Shown one piece after another: positions 62,838-64,000 of a stretch of DNA of 64,000 nt (the first letter of the stretch is position 1; the number at the start of each line of letters is the position of its first letter). This DNA is from Pedobacter sp. KBW06. Its GTDB lineage: Bacteria > Bacteroidota > Bacteroidia > Sphingobacteriales > Sphingobacteriaceae. The translations under genes and the position numbers were made by a program. Location of the stretch: NCBI RefSeq assembly GCF_003852525.1, contig NZ_QAJL01000005.1, positions 624,962-688,961 on the forward strand. The letters are read 5' to 3'. The notes below the pieces were generated by a model, which did not search any database, had not been told where the DNA came from, and saw only the letters and a list, made by a program, of their open reading frames with translations.

Positions 62838-63965
62838 ATGAATTTTAAGAAGATCAATGCATTTCTACACCTCTGGCTCGGTCTCCTCTCCGGGCTGGTG
62901 GTGTTTATTCTTGGCATTACGGGTTGTATTCTTGTCTTTGAAACAGAAATCAGGAATGCCCTGGAGCCTTATCGTTTTGTTCCTGTTGAAGCAAAGCAAA
63001 TGTTGGCCCCTGCACAACTAAAGGCCAAAACAGCAGTTCAGCTGAATGCCCCGGCCAGCATTACAGGAATCACTTATCATACGAGTGAAGAGGCTGCTAC
63101 CATTTATTACCAACTCAAAGATAAATCAGAATGGGAAGCTTATGTGAACCCCTACTCAGGAAAACTGATTAAAGTGAGACCACAAGCTATAGGCTTCTTT
63201 GATGTCGTACTTTACCTGCATACGAGTTTACTTATCCCGGGCAAAGCGGGTCAGGCCATCGTTTCCTATGCCACGCTGATTTTTATCGTTTTACTGATTT
63301 CCGGCATCGTACTCTGGTGGCCAAAAAAATGGAATAAATCCTCCCGTAAAAAGAGTTTTTCCATAAAATGGAATGCAAAGTTCAAACGTTTAAACTACGA
63401 CCTCCACAATGTGCCTGGCTTTTACAGCATGCTTTTTGTGCTCGTTATCGCATTTTCAGGTGTGCTGATCAGTATCCCCTGGCTGGCAAAAGGGCTCTAT
63501 TGGATGGGCTCGGGAGGTGCCTCGCTACCCAAGCGGGTTCCACCATCAAGTAAGGTAATTCAAGGTAGCCCCCCTTACAAAAACGGGGTTGACCTGCTTT
63601 GGACAAAATTTGCCAATGCAAAACCGGGAATGGGAAAAATCATTCTTTCCATCAGCTACCCGGAGAAAAAAGAAGAGGTGATTACGCTCGTTTACAATCC
63701 GAAACCGGGAACATCATATCAATCAGAAATTCAATACTATGACCAGTATAACTTAAAGAAGATCGACATGCCTCATTTCTGGCAAAAGGAATATATAAAA
63801 GCACATCTGGGAGATTTGTTCGGCCGACTGGCATTCGATACCCATACCGGACAAATCGGCTCCCTTCCAGGTAAAATCCTGGCTTTTATTGCCAGCTTTA
63901 TCGCTGCCAGTTTGCCGGTAACCGGATTTTATATCTGGTGGGGCAAACGCAAAAAGAAAATATAG
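62838..63965 (+). CDS. PepSY-associated membrane protein, siderophore reductase-like
   Basis: A membrane protein of 375 residues from the ATG at 62838, one base after the receptor stop (TAACATG). A longer frame opens with TTG at 62820 but is less likely. Four helices are expected (about 10-32, 145-166, 195-218 and 350-370), with two PepSY-type periplasmic sections between. Such proteins lie with siderophore receptors and are linked to reductive release of iron in the periplasm. The N-terminal His in FLHLWLG may be a metal or haem ligand. The C-terminus ends in basic residues, RKKKI. The gene ends 35 bp before the window edge. Confidence 0.9.
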   Translation: MNFKKINAFLHLWLGLLSGLVVFILGITGCILVFETEIRNALEPYRFVPVEAKQMLAPAQLKAKTAVQLNAPASITGITYHTSEEAATIYYQLKDKSEWEAYVNPYSGKLIKVRPQAIGFFDVVLYLHTSLLIPGKAGQAIVSYATLIFIVLLISGIVLWWPKKWNKSSRKKSFSIKWNAKFKRLNYDLHNVPGFYSMLFVLVIAFSGVLISIPWLAKGLYWMGSGGASLPKRVPPSSKVIQGSPPYKNGVDLLWTKFANAKPGMGKIILSISYPEKKEEVITLVYNPKPGTSYQSEIQYYDQYNLKKIDMPHFWQKEYIKAHLGDLFGRLAFDTHTGQIGSLPGKILAFIASFIAASLPVTGFYIWWGKRKKKI

Positions 63966-64000
63966 ATTTTACGTCCGGATATCCACGATGAGTCCAGCTT

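Noticed and set aside
1..64000. tRNA, rRNA, insertion sequence, prophage or toxin-antitoxin genes
   Set aside because: I scanned the annotated genes and gaps and saw no transposase, integrase, phage structural gene, rRNA segment or tRNA-like cloverleaf that I could support by eye. A tRNAscan and an IS search would settle it.

Overview
The window looks like chromosomal DNA from a member of the Bacteroidota, most likely the Sphingobacteriaceae (Pedobacter-like). The evidence is a PorP/SprF protein and a C-terminal sorting domain of the type IX secretion system, SusC-like outer-membrane barrels with a carboxypeptidase-like N-terminal domain, a sigma/FecR/TonB-receptor system, GH92 and GH38 glycosidases, a PNGase F homologue, many lipoproteins with a Cys right after the signal, and promoter matches to the Bacteroidota -7 element TAnnTTTG. 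I saw no rRNA, tRNA, CRISPR array, transposase or phage gene. No gene-free stretch exceeds 300 bases.

Layout. 1-3.1 kb: exonuclease VII (xseA, start of xseB), a YtxH pair and a periplasmic LD-carboxypeptidase. 3.3-8.3 kb: a four-gene exported cassette (PmoA/DUF6807, a tandem DUF1080 protein, two Gfo/Idh/MocA oxidoreductases) that fits a periplasmic 3-keto-sugar route. 8.3-14.3 kb: PorP/SprF, a sodium/solute symporter, an MFS carrier, an HD phosphohydrolase and a lipoprotein. 14.4-19.8 kb: a YbbA/YbbP-type ABC system with a DUF2784 gene, divergent from a TesA-like lipoprotein esterase and a voltage-gated-type K+ channel ending in a zinc ribbon. 19.8-33.2 kb: a binding protein without a signal peptide, methionine aminopeptidase, a 1642-residue type IX cargo with a lipoprotein partner, a serine hydrolase, a phosphodiester glycosidase, a PNGase F homologue, a LamG-nuclease/phosphatase and a zinc-ribbon gene broken by a stop codon.

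33.3-36.4 kb holds metE and a divergent Lrp/AsnC regulator with a perfect palindrome between them. 36.5-40.8 kb has an M57 metalloprotease, two paralogous AraC regulators, an SDR, a MazG-like protein and a 12-codon stump of an aldo/keto reductase. 40.7-50.1 kb is a glycan locus on the minus strand: outer-membrane barrel, GH38, a GH92 gene reduced by a large internal deletion, and a near-intact GH92 whose 3' end is fused to the aldo/keto reductase stump. 50.3-56.8 kb has an FAD dehydrogenase, an unknown exported protein, an AraC regulator and a tightly packed cassette (DUF6268 barrel, DUF2141, small membrane protein, NmrA-like). 57.0-64.0 kb has an ECF sigma factor, a convergent Gfo/Idh oxidoreductase sitting between it and its FecR partner, a FecA-like siderophore receptor and a PepSY membrane protein.

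How the parts fit. PNGase F releases N-glycans, and GH92/GH38 enzymes are alpha-mannosidases, so this genome segment can plausibly attack high-mannose glycoproteins, although the locus shows decay. The sigma/FecR/receptor/PepSY set is a ferric-siderophore uptake system. The strongest unusual signals are the two rearrangement scars around GH92, the 3-keto-sugar cassette, the split sigma/FecR pair, and several long inverted or direct repeats at regulatory positions.
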